DNA of 64,000 bases from Tardiphaga sp. vice304 (lineage in GTDB: Bacteria > Pseudomonadota > Alphaproteobacteria > Rhizobiales > Xanthobacteraceae). Of the stretch, positions 1 to 8,525 are shown piece by piece. A program made the translations under genes and the position numbers. The first letter of the stretch is position 1. Each line of letters starts with the position of its first letter. Where the stretch lies: NCBI RefSeq assembly GCF_007018905.1, contig NZ_CP041402.1, forward strand, positions 2,468,001 to 2,532,000, written 5' to 3'. Under the pieces are notes generated by a model. The model ran no database searches, was not told the DNA's origin, and was given only the letters and a program-made list of their open reading frames with translations.

Positions 1-326
1 GTCGCGGTCTCGCCGAGCGTCAGTTGGGTGCCGGTCGGCAGGCCAAGCAGGTCGATGCCTTGCGTGGTGATATTTTCGCCGAGGTCGCCGGGCGCAACCG
101 CAAAGCCCTTGTCGCGCAGTTCGTCGAACAGCTCGGAATGGATCAGGTGCACCTGGCGCAGATTGGGCAGCGTCGGGTTGAACCGCTTGCGCGACAGATG
201 CTGCACCGTCGTGCCCGAGTGGCCGTCGCCCTCGACGCCGAGGCCTGTGAGCAGGCGAATGCTGAGCGCCGGATTTTTGCTGAAGTGATGGCCGCGGCGG
301 AAAGCGACGGCGAGGACGGTGGGCAT
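1..326 (-). CDS. MOSC domain protein, 5' part only
   Basis: The minus strand reads MPTVLAVAFRRGHHFSKNP from an ATG at 326 and stays open to the window edge, so the C-terminus is missing. The pattern of an early V-x-x-x-R, then GVEGDGHSG, QVHLIHSE and APGDLGENI is that of MOSC domains. These are the sulfur-carrier domains of the molybdenum-cofactor sulfurase C-terminus and of small stand-alone proteins thought to handle sulfur for Moco enzymes. The His-rich start and short N-terminus suggest a small stand-alone MOSC protein. The conserved Cys that would carry the persulfide is not in the visible part. The substrate is unknown. Confidence 0.8.
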   Translation of the reverse strand, partial: MPTVLAVAFRRGHHFSKNPALSIRLLTGLGVEGDGHSGTTVQHLSRKRFNPTLPNLRQVHLIHSELFDELRDKGFAVAPGDLGENITTQGIDLLGLPTGTQLTLGETA

Positions 327-355
327 GCAGATTCTCTTACGCTGCGACCAACACT

Positions 356-470
356 GTCATTCCGGGGCGGGAGCAGCGCCAGCTGCGACTGAACCCGGAA
401 TCCCGAGATGTTCAAAACAGTCCGAGGTCCCGGGTTCGCTCGCAGCAAGCTGCTCGCGCCCCGGGACGAC
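356..470. repeat. Intergenic palindromic repeat
   Basis: The left arm TCATTCCGGGGCGGGAGCAG is matched on the opposite strand by CTGCTCGCGCCCCGGGACGA near 450-470, around a centre rich in CCCGG. It fills the gap between the MOSC gene and the purB stop. It looks like one of the short palindromic repeats scattered through Bradyrhizobium-type genomes. A long RNA hairpin here could also end transcription of purB. Confidence 0.6.
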
Positions 471-482
471 AGTTTGTGGTGT

Positions 483-1784
<1,302 letters not shown>

Positions 1785-1912
1785 GGGCACTCGCAGCGGT
1801 TTGGGGGATTACGCCGCGCTTTAGCAGAAAGGGATGGGAGAGGCCACCAAGGATGCGAGGGGTGGGGAGAGACTTAAAAGCCTCCCATAACTGCTCAAAA
1901 GCGACTTGATCA

Positions 1913-1944
1913 TAGGTTAATAATCTTATAAGATTATTAACCTA
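1913..1944. promoter_or_regulatory. Perfect 32-bp palindrome upstream of toxin gene
   Basis: Sixteen bases, TAGGTTAATAATCTTA, are followed directly by their exact reverse complement, with no loop. The element is AT-rich in a GC-rich genome and ends 20 bases before the start of the toxin-immunity gene at 1965. It also lies about 130 bases upstream of purB. It could be a large dimeric repressor operator, a cruciform, or a recombination or insertion footprint. There is no T-run, so a simple terminator is less likely. The function is inferred from position only. Confidence 0.7.
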
Positions 1945-1964
1945 GCTAAGGAAGGGGCCGAGCG

Positions 1965-3350
1965 ATGACAGGGCGGAATGAATTCGACGAGATTGGAGAT
2001 GAACTGGCGCGGTTGAAGTATCGGCTCATGGGCATCAAGGTTGAGCTGAAGTTGCGCCGGCTGAGTTACTCCGCAAAGGATGGTTTCGATCCAGACCAGC
2101 CGCGCGATGACCTTGGAAGGTGGACGGACGGCGACGGGGCAGGGACCGCAGAGGAGGCAAACGCATCCGGAAACAGCGTGACTGCCGTTTTTGCGGATTT
2201 TAACAGCCTTCCGTTGGCGACCCGTCTCGAAGCGCTTCTCGGCGAGGCCGGCTCGGACAACTCAGAACCGACCCTTCAGCCCGCCGCAGCAAAAATCATC
2301 TACAACAACGCTATAACCGGCGACGAACGGATTGATAGTTTGACTGTGACGCTGAGCAACACGCTCAAGGGCGTGATGGATGTCTTTGATTTTATTCCGT
2401 ATGACACCCCGAGGGCTTACGGCACGGCTGTGCATTCGGCGTTCGGGGCGGCAGTGTTAGCGCAAGGCATGGACGGGGTTGTGGTCGAGTTCAGCTACAA
2501 GAACAATTCGCCGGCAACTTACGGGGAAGAAGGAAGCGTTCGAGCCGACGTAGCATTGCGATCGGTAAGCCAAGAAATTATCGCCATTTATGATTTAAAG
2601 ACGGGTGGTGCCGTGGTAAGCCCATCGCGTGCAGACGAACTGCGAAGTCACTTCTCGGCGTCACGCTATATTCCGGTGATCGAGCTTCATATCCTTCGGG
2701 GTCACGTATCAAGCATGCGACGCTCGGCTCGCCTTTTCGGTATTGTTCAGAAGCAGATTCCAGGCTCGGTCCTGTATGGTGATTTCCTTGCCGTTGGAAA
2801 AGCTGACATGTTCCTGCGTGGATTCCGGCTTTTCCCCTCGGGCCGGAAAAACCACAATGATCTCCACCGGTGCGTGACGCCACTGTGGCGGCCGCATGAT
2901 CAGCCATCGTTTCTGTTTGGCGGGCACTATGGTACTTTGATTAAGCATCCGGAGACCTATTGGACCATTACCGACCCCCAGGATGATTGCCGATCGGCGG
3001 CCGTCGTTCTCGGGCAGATCATGCCATTCGTAAGCGAGTTTGAAAACATTCAGACCGTTGCTTCCTTCCTGGAATATTTCGATTTCATGCGGGCCAACAC
3101 GACGGCGCCCGTGCAACTCGATTTTGCTCTGGCTGACTATCTGGTCGGCGATGTCCAGCGTTGCGAGAAGGCGCTTTCACATGTCGAGGATGTTCTGGCG
3201 GATCATGACGAGAGCTGGTTCGTGTCTCTGCGGCCAGTCGTCGCCCGGATTCGTCAGCAACTTGACTCGGATCCGGCCGGTCTCGACACGCTCATCCGGC
3301 AGTGGCGCAACGAGAATGACGTCAGGCTCGGTATCGCGGTGCCGAGCTGA
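1965..3350 (+). CDS. PD-(D/E)XK-type toxin fused to its immunity protein
   Basis: The 461-residue product has two parts. Residues 1-60 carry FDPDQPRDDLGRWTD (41-55), a motif recurrent in rhizobial phage-like and accessory proteins. Residues about 150-246 look like a restriction-endonuclease-fold toxin: YGTAVHSAF, then R-A-D195, then I-Y-D210-L-K212-T-G, which fits the D...(D/E)-x-K metal site. Residues 251-461 begin at an internal Met and align with the separate protein at 3511-4122, a likely immunity protein. Beside the second copy, the toxin tip and immunity frames differ by one base, so the fusion probably arose from a 1-nt indel. Base composition is lower in GC than the neighbours. A good ribosome site (GGAAGGGG) precedes the ATG. 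No secretion signal is seen. The toxin assignment is by motif, and activity is untested. Confidence 0.65.
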   Translation: MTGRNEFDEIGDELARLKYRLMGIKVELKLRRLSYSAKDGFDPDQPRDDLGRWTDGDGAGTAEEANASGNSVTAVFADFNSLPLATRLEALLGEAGSDNSEPTLQPAAAKIIYNNAITGDERIDSLTVTLSNTLKGVMDVFDFIPYDTPRAYGTAVHSAFGAAVLAQGMDGVVVEFSYKNNSPATYGEEGSVRADVALRSVSQEIIAIYDLKTGGAVVSPSRADELRSHFSASRYIPVIELHILRGHVSSMRRSARLFGIVQKQIPGSVLYGDFLAVGKADMFLRGFRLFPSGRKNHNDLHRCVTPLWRPHDQPSFLFGGHYGTLIKHPETYWTITDPQDDCRSAAVVLGQIMPFVSEFENIQTVASFLEYFDFMRANTTAPVQLDFALADYLVGDVQRCEKALSHVEDVLADHDESWFVSLRPVVARIRQQLDSDPAGLDTLIRQWRNENDVRLGIAVPS

Positions 3351-3530
3351 AGACGAGTCGTTCTGGGCACGTGCATCGCCGTCCATGACGTCAAAACCGG
3401 CGGAGCCAAGTCTACTCTTTCGCGTGCGGACGAACTGAGGGAGCGGACCAAAGCGGGGCCCTATACCCCAGTCATCGAGCTTCACTTTCATCGCGGATCA
3501 AACCTGAAGCATGAGCAGGTCGCGCAGGAT
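3351..3530 (+). pseudogene. Decayed toxin C-terminal tip (second copy)
   Basis: In the frame containing codon 3369 the DNA reads TCIAVHDVKTGGAKSTLSRADELR and then TPVIELHFHRG. This matches the D-x-K-T-G end of the toxin domain in the preceding gene (AIYDLKTGG, SRADELR, PVIELHILRG). A stop at 3348-3350 lies just upstream and there is no start codon, and the catalytic first Asp and the earlier part are absent, so only the toxin tip survives. Its frame overlaps the start of the immunity gene at 3511 by a CATGAG junction. The piece looks like a recombination-displaced toxin end kept with its immunity gene, as in polymorphic toxin loci. It is split across two lines of evidence: homology and lack of a start. 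Confidence 0.7.
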
Positions 3531-4122
3531 ATTCAAGCTGATCCAGCCGCAGGTGCCTGGCACCGTGCTGTGCGGCGACCACCTCATCATCACGCCGACA
3601 ACCGACATCGCGCGCGGCTTCTTTCTCGATACCACTTCACGTAAGGATCACATGATGCTGGTGCGAACGGTCATGCCATTGCATCGTCCGTTCGCGCATT
3701 TTTCGTTCAATTACAGCCAGTCGATCGTAGGAGACTGCGGCGCGCTCTTTCATATCGATAAACAGGACTATGGAGCAGCGGCAGCGGTCGTTCTTCAAAA
3801 ATTAGGCCCGCATGTCGAGCCGCTCCGAAAAATTCAGACGACCCGCGATTTCATGGGGCATGTTGCCTGGATGTCCGGAAACAGGATGCTACCTTTCCGG
3901 ACCGACCTGGGTATCAATCACTATATGCTGGGAAATATTCAGGAAGCGCTCGCCATCTTTCGTCAACTGCACATCGATCTCGACGAATATAGCCCGGCTA
4001 CCCAGCAGAATTGCAGGACCGTCATCCAACAGGTTCTTTATTTTCTGGAGAACGATCCGGTTGGCCTGCGTGCGGTCATCGAATCCTGGCGCGATGAGAA
4101 TATCGAGAAACTGGGATTGTAG
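3511..4122 (+). CDS. Probable immunity protein, second copy
   Basis: This 203-residue protein aligns along its whole length with residues 251-461 of the gene at 1965. Shared blocks are PG-x-VL-x-GD, a RGF segment, RK-x-H, MPL-x-RP against TPLWRP, AAVVL, the IQT segment and the ending W-R-x-E-N. The C-terminal half is helical (GINHYMLGNIQEALAIFRQL), suggesting a helical-repeat fold. It has no signal peptide or membrane segment. I infer an immunity role from its place directly after a toxin tip and from the duplicate; I do not recognise a named family. Codon use is less GC-rich than in flanking housekeeping genes. Confidence 0.6.
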   Translation: MSRSRRIFKLIQPQVPGTVLCGDHLIITPTTDIARGFFLDTTSRKDHMMLVRTVMPLHRPFAHFSFNYSQSIVGDCGALFHIDKQDYGAAAAVVLQKLGPHVEPLRKIQTTRDFMGHVAWMSGNRMLPFRTDLGINHYMLGNIQEALAIFRQLHIDLDEYSPATQQNCRTVIQQVLYFLENDPVGLRAVIESWRDENIEKLGL

Positions 4123-4228
4123 GCGAGCGTTGCGGCGCCTGCGCTGCGTTTGGTACGGTGAGGCGCGGCACGTCCTGGGCGGTGAAATCCGGCGACGTGC
4201 CACCGACGCTCGCTCCCAAGGGGTGATC

Positions 4229-4564
4229 ATGCCAGAGCCCATGCAACGGGTCTTCAGACTTCGCCGCGACTCCGGCCATGTCGATGTCGTCGTCAGCATT
4301 TTCTGGCCCGAACCACGCGAAAACTCCTGGTTCGCGGACTGGACGATCGGCTGGCCCGACCGCGAGCGGAAGGGGTCGGCGGGCGGGGCCGACGCCATCC
4401 AGGCGTTGCTCGTGGCGCTCAACATGGTCGGCTCCGAGCTCTATTGCAGCGCGGAGCACGAGGCCGGGCGGCTGGACTGGGCCGACGACTGGTCGGGCTA
4501 CGGTTTTCCGGTGCCGCGCGGGATGCGCGATGTTCTGACGGGCGACGACGCGCGATATCTTTAG
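4229..4564 (+). CDS. DUF6968 family protein
   Basis: From the ATG at 4229, preceded by AAGGGG, the protein reads MPEPMQRVFRLRR and then VVVSIFWPEPRENSWFADW, with ALLVALNMVGSELY in the middle. This is the pattern of the small DUF6968 proteins, which have no known activity. The product has 111 residues, is soluble, and ends at 4564. It follows the second immunity gene by about 100 bases on the same strand. An orphan immunity role is possible but rests only on position. The longer open frame upstream of 4229 overlaps the immunity gene and is not used. Confidence 0.65.
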   Translation: MPEPMQRVFRLRRDSGHVDVVVSIFWPEPRENSWFADWTIGWPDRERKGSAGGADAIQALLVALNMVGSELYCSAEHEAGRLDWADDWSGYGFPVPRGMRDVLTGDDARYL

Positions 4565-4660
4565 CCGCATTTACGGAGTGCCGATCCGCCGTATCAATTG
4601 ATGTCGGTCAAGCCATCCGCCGAAACCGGCTGTCAGAATGGCCAAAACAGGGGAGGCGGC

Positions 4661-5401
4661 GTGCTTCTGGCGATCTTTGCCGATATCCATGCCAACAAGC
4701 AGGCGTTCAGCGCGTGCCTGGCAGCGGCGCGCGCGCGTGGCGCGGAGCGCATGATCCTGCTCGGCGATTTCGTCGGCTATGGCGGCGATCCCGAATGGAG
4801 CGTCGATACCGTGATGGCGTTGGTCGAGGACGGCGCGGTGGCGGTGCTCGGCAATCACGATCACGCGGTCGGCACGCCATCCGAGACCATGAACGATAAT
4901 GCCCGCGCGGTGATCGAATGGACCCGCAGCCGGCTCGACGCCGGGCAGAAGCACTTTCTCGCCGAACTCCCGATGACGGTCGAGGACGAGGACCGGCTCT
5001 ACGTGCATTCCGAAGCCAGCGCGCCCGCGCGCTGGCGCTACGTGCAGGACGCCTCCGACGCCGCGCGCAGCATCGTAGCGACGCCAGCCACGGTCGGCTT
5101 CTGCGGCCATATCCATCGGCCGGCGCTGTATTCGATGTCGGTGGTCGCGAAGATGACGGCGTTCACGCCGGTCACCGACGTCGCCGTGCAACTGTTGCCG
5201 GGGCGGCACTGGCTGGCGGTGCTGGGCTCGGTCGGGCAACCCCGCGACGGCAACCCGGCGGCGGCGTTCGCGATGTTCGACACCGCGCGCAACGAGATCA
5301 CCTATTGCCGCGTGCCCTATGACATCGAGGCGGCGGCGGCCCGGATCCGCGCCCACGGCCTGCCGGAATGGCTGGCCCAGCGCCTCGCGACGGGACGCTG
5401 A
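4661..5401 (+). CDS. Metallophosphoesterase
   Basis: The 246-residue protein shows the calcineurin-like metal-binding motifs in order: D8-x-H10, G-D36 with GYGGDP, GNHDH (64-68), a VHS at 115-117 and GHIH (149-152). It is a cytosolic metal-dependent phosphoesterase of the short YfcE/Ser-Thr phosphatase-like type; the substrate cannot be read from sequence. I chose the GTG at 4661 because GGAG lies at good spacing and the protein then starts directly with the first beta strand. An ATG at 4598 would add an odd 21-residue leader. The kinase gene starts three bases after its stop, so the two are almost surely co-transcribed. Confidence 0.85.
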   Translation: MLLAIFADIHANKQAFSACLAAARARGAERMILLGDFVGYGGDPEWSVDTVMALVEDGAVAVLGNHDHAVGTPSETMNDNARAVIEWTRSRLDAGQKHFLAELPMTVEDEDRLYVHSEASAPARWRYVQDASDAARSIVATPATVGFCGHIHRPALYSMSVVAKMTAFTPVTDVAVQLLPGRHWLAVLGSVGQPRDGNPAAAFAMFDTARNEITYCRVPYDIEAAAARIRAHGLPEWLAQRLATGR

Positions 5402-5403
5402 CC

Positions 5404-6807
5404 ATGGCGCGCGACCAGTTGCATCCGGGCTCGGTGATCGACGGCTTCACCATCGGCGAGCAGTTGCACGCCGGCGGCATGGCGACGCTGTGGCGGGTCA
5501 CGCGGCCGGACATCGCGCAGCCGCTGCTGATGAAGGTGCCGCGCATCAGTGAGGGCGACGATCCCGCGGCTATCGTCTCCTTCGAGATGGAGCAGATGAT
5601 CGTGCCGCGCCTCAGCGGGGTGCACGTGCCGGCCTGTTTCGGCACCGGCGACTTTGCGCGGCAGCCTTATGTGGTGATCGAGCGGCTCCCCGGCCAGACG
5701 CTGTACAAGCGGCTGCCGGAGCTGCCGTTGTCTTATGACGAGGCGGTGGCGATTGCCGGCAAGATCGCGGTGGCGCTGGCCGACCTGCACGCGCAGCACG
5801 TCATCCACCACGACCTCAAGCCGAGCAGCGTGATGTTTCGCGACAGCGGCGAGGCCGTGCTGATCGACTACGGCCTGTCGTTTCACGCGCAACTGCCGGA
5901 TCTGCTGCAGGAGGAATTCCGGCTGCCGTTCGGCACCGCGCCCTACATGGCGCCGGAGCGGCTGCTCGGCGTCCGCGACGACCCGCGCAGCGACCTGTTT
6001 TCGCTGGGCGCGCTGTTGTACTTCTTCACCACCGGCGAGCGGCCGCATGGCGAGAGCGAGACGCTGCGCGGCATGCGGCGGCGGCTGTGGCGCGACGTGC
6101 TGCCGCCGCGACGGCTGCGCGCCGACTATCCGCCATGGCTGCAGGAGATCGTGCTGCGCTGCCTGGCGATCGAGCCCTCGGCGCGGCACCCGACCGCAGC
6201 ACAGCTCGCCTTCGATCTCGGCCATCCCGACCAGGTGCCGCTCACCGCGCGCGCCGAGAAGTTCGATCGCGATCCCTGGCGCACGGTGTGGCACCGCCGC
6301 TTCAACCGCGGCGCGGCGCTGCCGCAGGCGAAGACCGACGTCGCCGCGGTGGTGGAGGCGGCGCCGATCGTGATGGTCGCGCTCGATGTCGGCGACGACT
6401 CGGCCGAACTCAACGACGCGCTGCGGGTGGCGACCGCGCGCATCCTATCGACGCTGCCGGCGGCGCGCCTCGCCTGCGTCAACGTGCTGAAACTCGGCCG
6501 CCTCAGCATCGACAAGACGCTGGACGAAAACGACAACAACAAGCACGTCGACCGCCTGGTGCAACTGCGCCACTGGGCCTCGACGCTGGGGCTGGAGCCG
6601 GAGCGCATGACCAGCCACGTCATCGAGGCGATCGACCCGGCCGCCGCGGTGCTGGAATTCGCCGAGGTCAACAAGGTCGACCACATTTTGATCGGCGCCC
6701 GGCAGAAGTCGTTGCGGCGGAAATTGCTCGGCAGCGTGTCGGCGAAGGTCGCAGCGGAGGCGCGCTGCAGCGTGACGGTGGTCCGGCCGGCGCGGATGGG
6801 GGAGTAG
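5404..6807 (+). CDS. Ser/Thr protein kinase with C-terminal Usp domain
   Basis: Residues about 13-275 form an Hanks-type kinase: glycine-rich loop GEQLHAGGMAT, Lys44 for ATP, catalytic loop H136-D137-L-K139-P, a DYG (155-157) in place of DFG, and APYMAPE. Residues about 321-463 form a universal stress protein domain with the ATP-binding pattern GARQKSLRRKLLGSV near the end. There is no membrane segment or extracellular sensor, so the Usp domain may be the sensor or a bound effector. The DYG and the HHD in place of HRD are departures from the usual kinase. The preceding phosphoesterase gene, three bases away, would suit a kinase/phosphatase pair. Confidence 0.88.
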   Translation: MARDQLHPGSVIDGFTIGEQLHAGGMATLWRVTRPDIAQPLLMKVPRISEGDDPAAIVSFEMEQMIVPRLSGVHVPACFGTGDFARQPYVVIERLPGQTLYKRLPELPLSYDEAVAIAGKIAVALADLHAQHVIHHDLKPSSVMFRDSGEAVLIDYGLSFHAQLPDLLQEEFRLPFGTAPYMAPERLLGVRDDPRSDLFSLGALLYFFTTGERPHGESETLRGMRRRLWRDVLPPRRLRADYPPWLQEIVLRCLAIEPSARHPTAAQLAFDLGHPDQVPLTARAEKFDRDPWRTVWHRRFNRGAALPQAKTDVAAVVEAAPIVMVALDVGDDSAELNDALRVATARILSTLPAARLACVNVLKLGRLSIDKTLDENDNNKHVDRLVQLRHWASTLGLEPERMTSHVIEAIDPAAAVLEFAEVNKVDHILIGARQKSLRRKLLGSVSAKVAAEARCSVTVVRPARMGE

Positions 6808-6809
6808 GG

Positions 6810-7217
6810 CTACGCTTGCTTCTTGAGCTCTTCGACTTCCTCGGGGTGTCTTTCCAGCAGTCGCAGAAAATTGCTGATGCCCTTGCTGACGGTAACGGTC
6901 CCTTGCTCGTACTTCTGGAATGCATTCGGGCCACCGCCGATCAGCGTTCCCGCCTCTCGCTGCGTCAATCCGATCTTGGTCCGAATTCGCTTCACGTCCT
7001 GCGGGGAAAGCAGGTTCTCGGTATGCATCCGAAGCGCTTTCAATGCAGCGTCGGATACTTTCAGATCGTCGCCGGTATGAATGCTCTCGTCCGATTCATC
7101 GCAGTACCATCCGGGCATATCTATAGTGGATGACTGCCCCTTGTAGGTGATGGTCATGGGCCGCGTGTCGCGTACCATCGGCAGGCCTGTTTCGGGACAC
7201 GTCGGGGATTCTTCCAT
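6810..7217 (-). CDS. mqsA: MqsA-family antitoxin
   Basis: The 135-residue protein has the two-part MqsA plan: an N-terminal zinc-like domain and a C-terminal helix-turn-helix (about 73-125) reading IGLTQREAGTLIGGGPNAFQKYEQG, close to the MqsA core. It binds and silences MqsR and represses the operon. The zinc domain is degenerate: where MqsA has two CxxC pairs, this protein shows TCPETG and WYCDES, each with a single Cys. The gene starts one base after the toxin stop, giving the mqsR-mqsA order. The converging kinase gene ends three bases away. Confidence 0.88.
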   Translation of the reverse strand: MEESPTCPETGLPMVRDTRPMTITYKGQSSTIDMPGWYCDESDESIHTGDDLKVSDAALKALRMHTENLLSPQDVKRIRTKIGLTQREAGTLIGGGPNAFQKYEQGTVTVSKGISNFLRLLERHPEEVEELKKQA

Positions 7218-7218
7218 C

Positions 7219-7527
7219 TCACCTCTCCTTGAACGACAGGAGCCTGAATTCTGTCACCACGTCCGACGTGAACTTCACATAGAGTTCGATATCGCCATCC
7301 GGCACCCGGTACACATCCTGCCAGGTACCGGGCTTCTTTTCAGACGGCATCGACTTGTAGAAGTGGCTGGCTTCGATGGACTGGATCGTTTCGATGATCC
7401 CCTCCGACCCGTAGCCCAGCGCTGCTGCATCACGAAGTGCCGTACCGGTGATGTGCAAACCCTGCGTGTTTGAAAATACGGATTGAACTGTTTTCAGATC
7501 ATGCGTTGGCTTGTTGTGTTCTGGCAT
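7219..7527 (-). CDS. mqsR: MqsR-family mRNA interferase toxin
   Basis: The protein matches MqsR at FYKSM, WQDVYR, the YVKF strand and the terminal SFKER, all parts of the RelE-like fold. MqsR cleaves mRNA, in E. coli mostly at GCU. I chose the ATG at 7527 (MPEHNKPTHDLK), which gives 102 residues; the next in-frame ATG, at 7542, lies inside the palindromic operator and is less likely. The antitoxin gene follows after one base. The activity of this copy is inferred from the family. Confidence 0.88.
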   Translation of the reverse strand: MPEHNKPTHDLKTVQSVFSNTQGLHITGTALRDAAALGYGSEGIIETIQSIEASHFYKSMPSEKKPGTWQDVYRVPDGDIELYVKFTSDVVTEFRLLSFKER

Positions 7528-7536
7528 CTGAAAATA

Positions 7537-7549
7537 CACCATAATGGTG
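7537..7549. promoter_or_regulatory. Probable MqsA operator
   Basis: CACCAT-A-ATGGTG is a perfect inverted repeat with a one-base centre, ten bases before the mqsR start. In known mqsRA operons, MqsA binds palindromes in the promoter and represses its own operon. The half-site differs from the E. coli one, so the link is by position and symmetry. Confidence 0.6.
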
Positions 7550-7590
7550 GAATTTCAAGGGGTGTTTAACTAGCGCCTTAAAGGCGCGAA

Positions 7591-8289
7591 TTACACCATC
7601 TCCCCGCGCGCCTTCAGCGCTTCTCCGCGAATCCCGTCGATGTTGGCCTTGTAGCTCTCCACAGTCCCGCCCTTGAACACCGCGGAGCCCGCGACGAACG
7701 CATTCGCCCCGGCCGCGGCGAGCTGCCCCGAAACCGCCGCCGAGACGCCGCCGTCGACTTCGATGTCGATCGGGCGCCCCGCGGTCATGGCGCGCAGGTC
7801 GGAGATCTTGCCGAGCGCGGAGGGGATGAAGGCCTGGCCGCCGAAGCCTGGGTTGACCGACATCACCAGCACGAGGTCGAGCAGGTCGATGACATATTCG
7901 ATCGCCGACAGCGGCGTGCCGGGGTTCAGCGAGACGCCGGCCTTCTTGCCGAGCGCGCGGATTGCCTGCAGCGAGCGGTGCAGATGGGGACCTGCCTCGG
8001 CATGCACCGTGATGTGGTCGCAGCCGGCTTTCGCGAAGGCTTCGAGATAGGCGTCGCACGGCGCGATCATCAGATGCGCGTCGAAGATCTTGTTGCTGTG
8101 CGGGCGCATCGCCTTGATGACGTCGGGGCCGTAGGAAATGTTCGGCACGAAATGGCCGTCCATCACGTCGAGATGCAGCCAGTCGGCTCCGGCTTCGTCC
8201 ACCGCGCGGACCTCCTCGCCCAGCCTGGAGAAATCCGCGGCCAGGATCGAGGGTGCGATGACGAGGGGGCGTGGCACAAAGCTGGACAT
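7591..8289 (-). CDS. rpe: Ribulose-phosphate 3-epimerase
   Basis: Rpe interconverts ribulose-5-phosphate and xylulose-5-phosphate in the pentose phosphate and Calvin pathways. The 232-residue TIM barrel is recognised from [27 protein letters not shown] (metal and acid/base residues), [13 protein letters not shown] and the phosphate-binding EVDGGVS and [12 protein letters not shown] chose the ATG at 8289 because AGGAGC lies just upstream and the protein then begins MSSFVPRPL; the open frame extends further but shows no homology. It is followed by the mqsRA unit on the same strand, with the operator between. Confidence 0.96.
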   Translation of the reverse strand: MSSFVPRPLVIAPSILAADFSRLGEEVRAVDEAGADWLHLDVMDGHFVPNISYGPDVIKAMRPHSNKIFDAHLMIAPCDAYLEAFAKAGCDHITVHAEAGPHLHRSLQAIRALGKKAGVSLNPGTPLSAIEYVIDLLDLVLVMSVNPGFGGQAFIPSALGKISDLRAMTAGRPIDIEVDGGVSAAVSGQLAAAGANAFVAGSAVFKGGTVESYKANIDGIRGEALKARGEMV

Positions 8290-8461
8290 CGGGCGCTCCT
8301 GACGGGGCTGAAGGGATGGCTTCGGGTACCATGCGGCCGGGGCACCGGCAACGGACGCCGCACCGCCGTGCCCCGGCATTTTATGCCGCAACGGCACGAT
8401 CTGCCGGGCGCACCGCCGCCCGCGGCAGCCGAAGTGCGTTGATATCACAAGCGTATTTCGC

Positions 8462-8477
8462 TGGCACAGGCCTTGCT
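8462..8477 (+). promoter_or_regulatory. Sigma-54 (RpoN) promoter
   Basis: TGGCACAGGCCTTGCT matches the -24/-12 consensus TGGCAC-N5-TTGC(A/T) at every defined base with exact spacing. It lies 48 bases before the EF-hand gene on the same strand. Such promoters need an enhancer-binding activator; I did not find a clear upstream activator site in the short gap to rpe. Confidence 0.75.
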
Positions 8478-8525
8478 AAATCCTCCTCAGGGAATTCACG
8501 CTCACGCTCGAGCCGGAGATCGACC

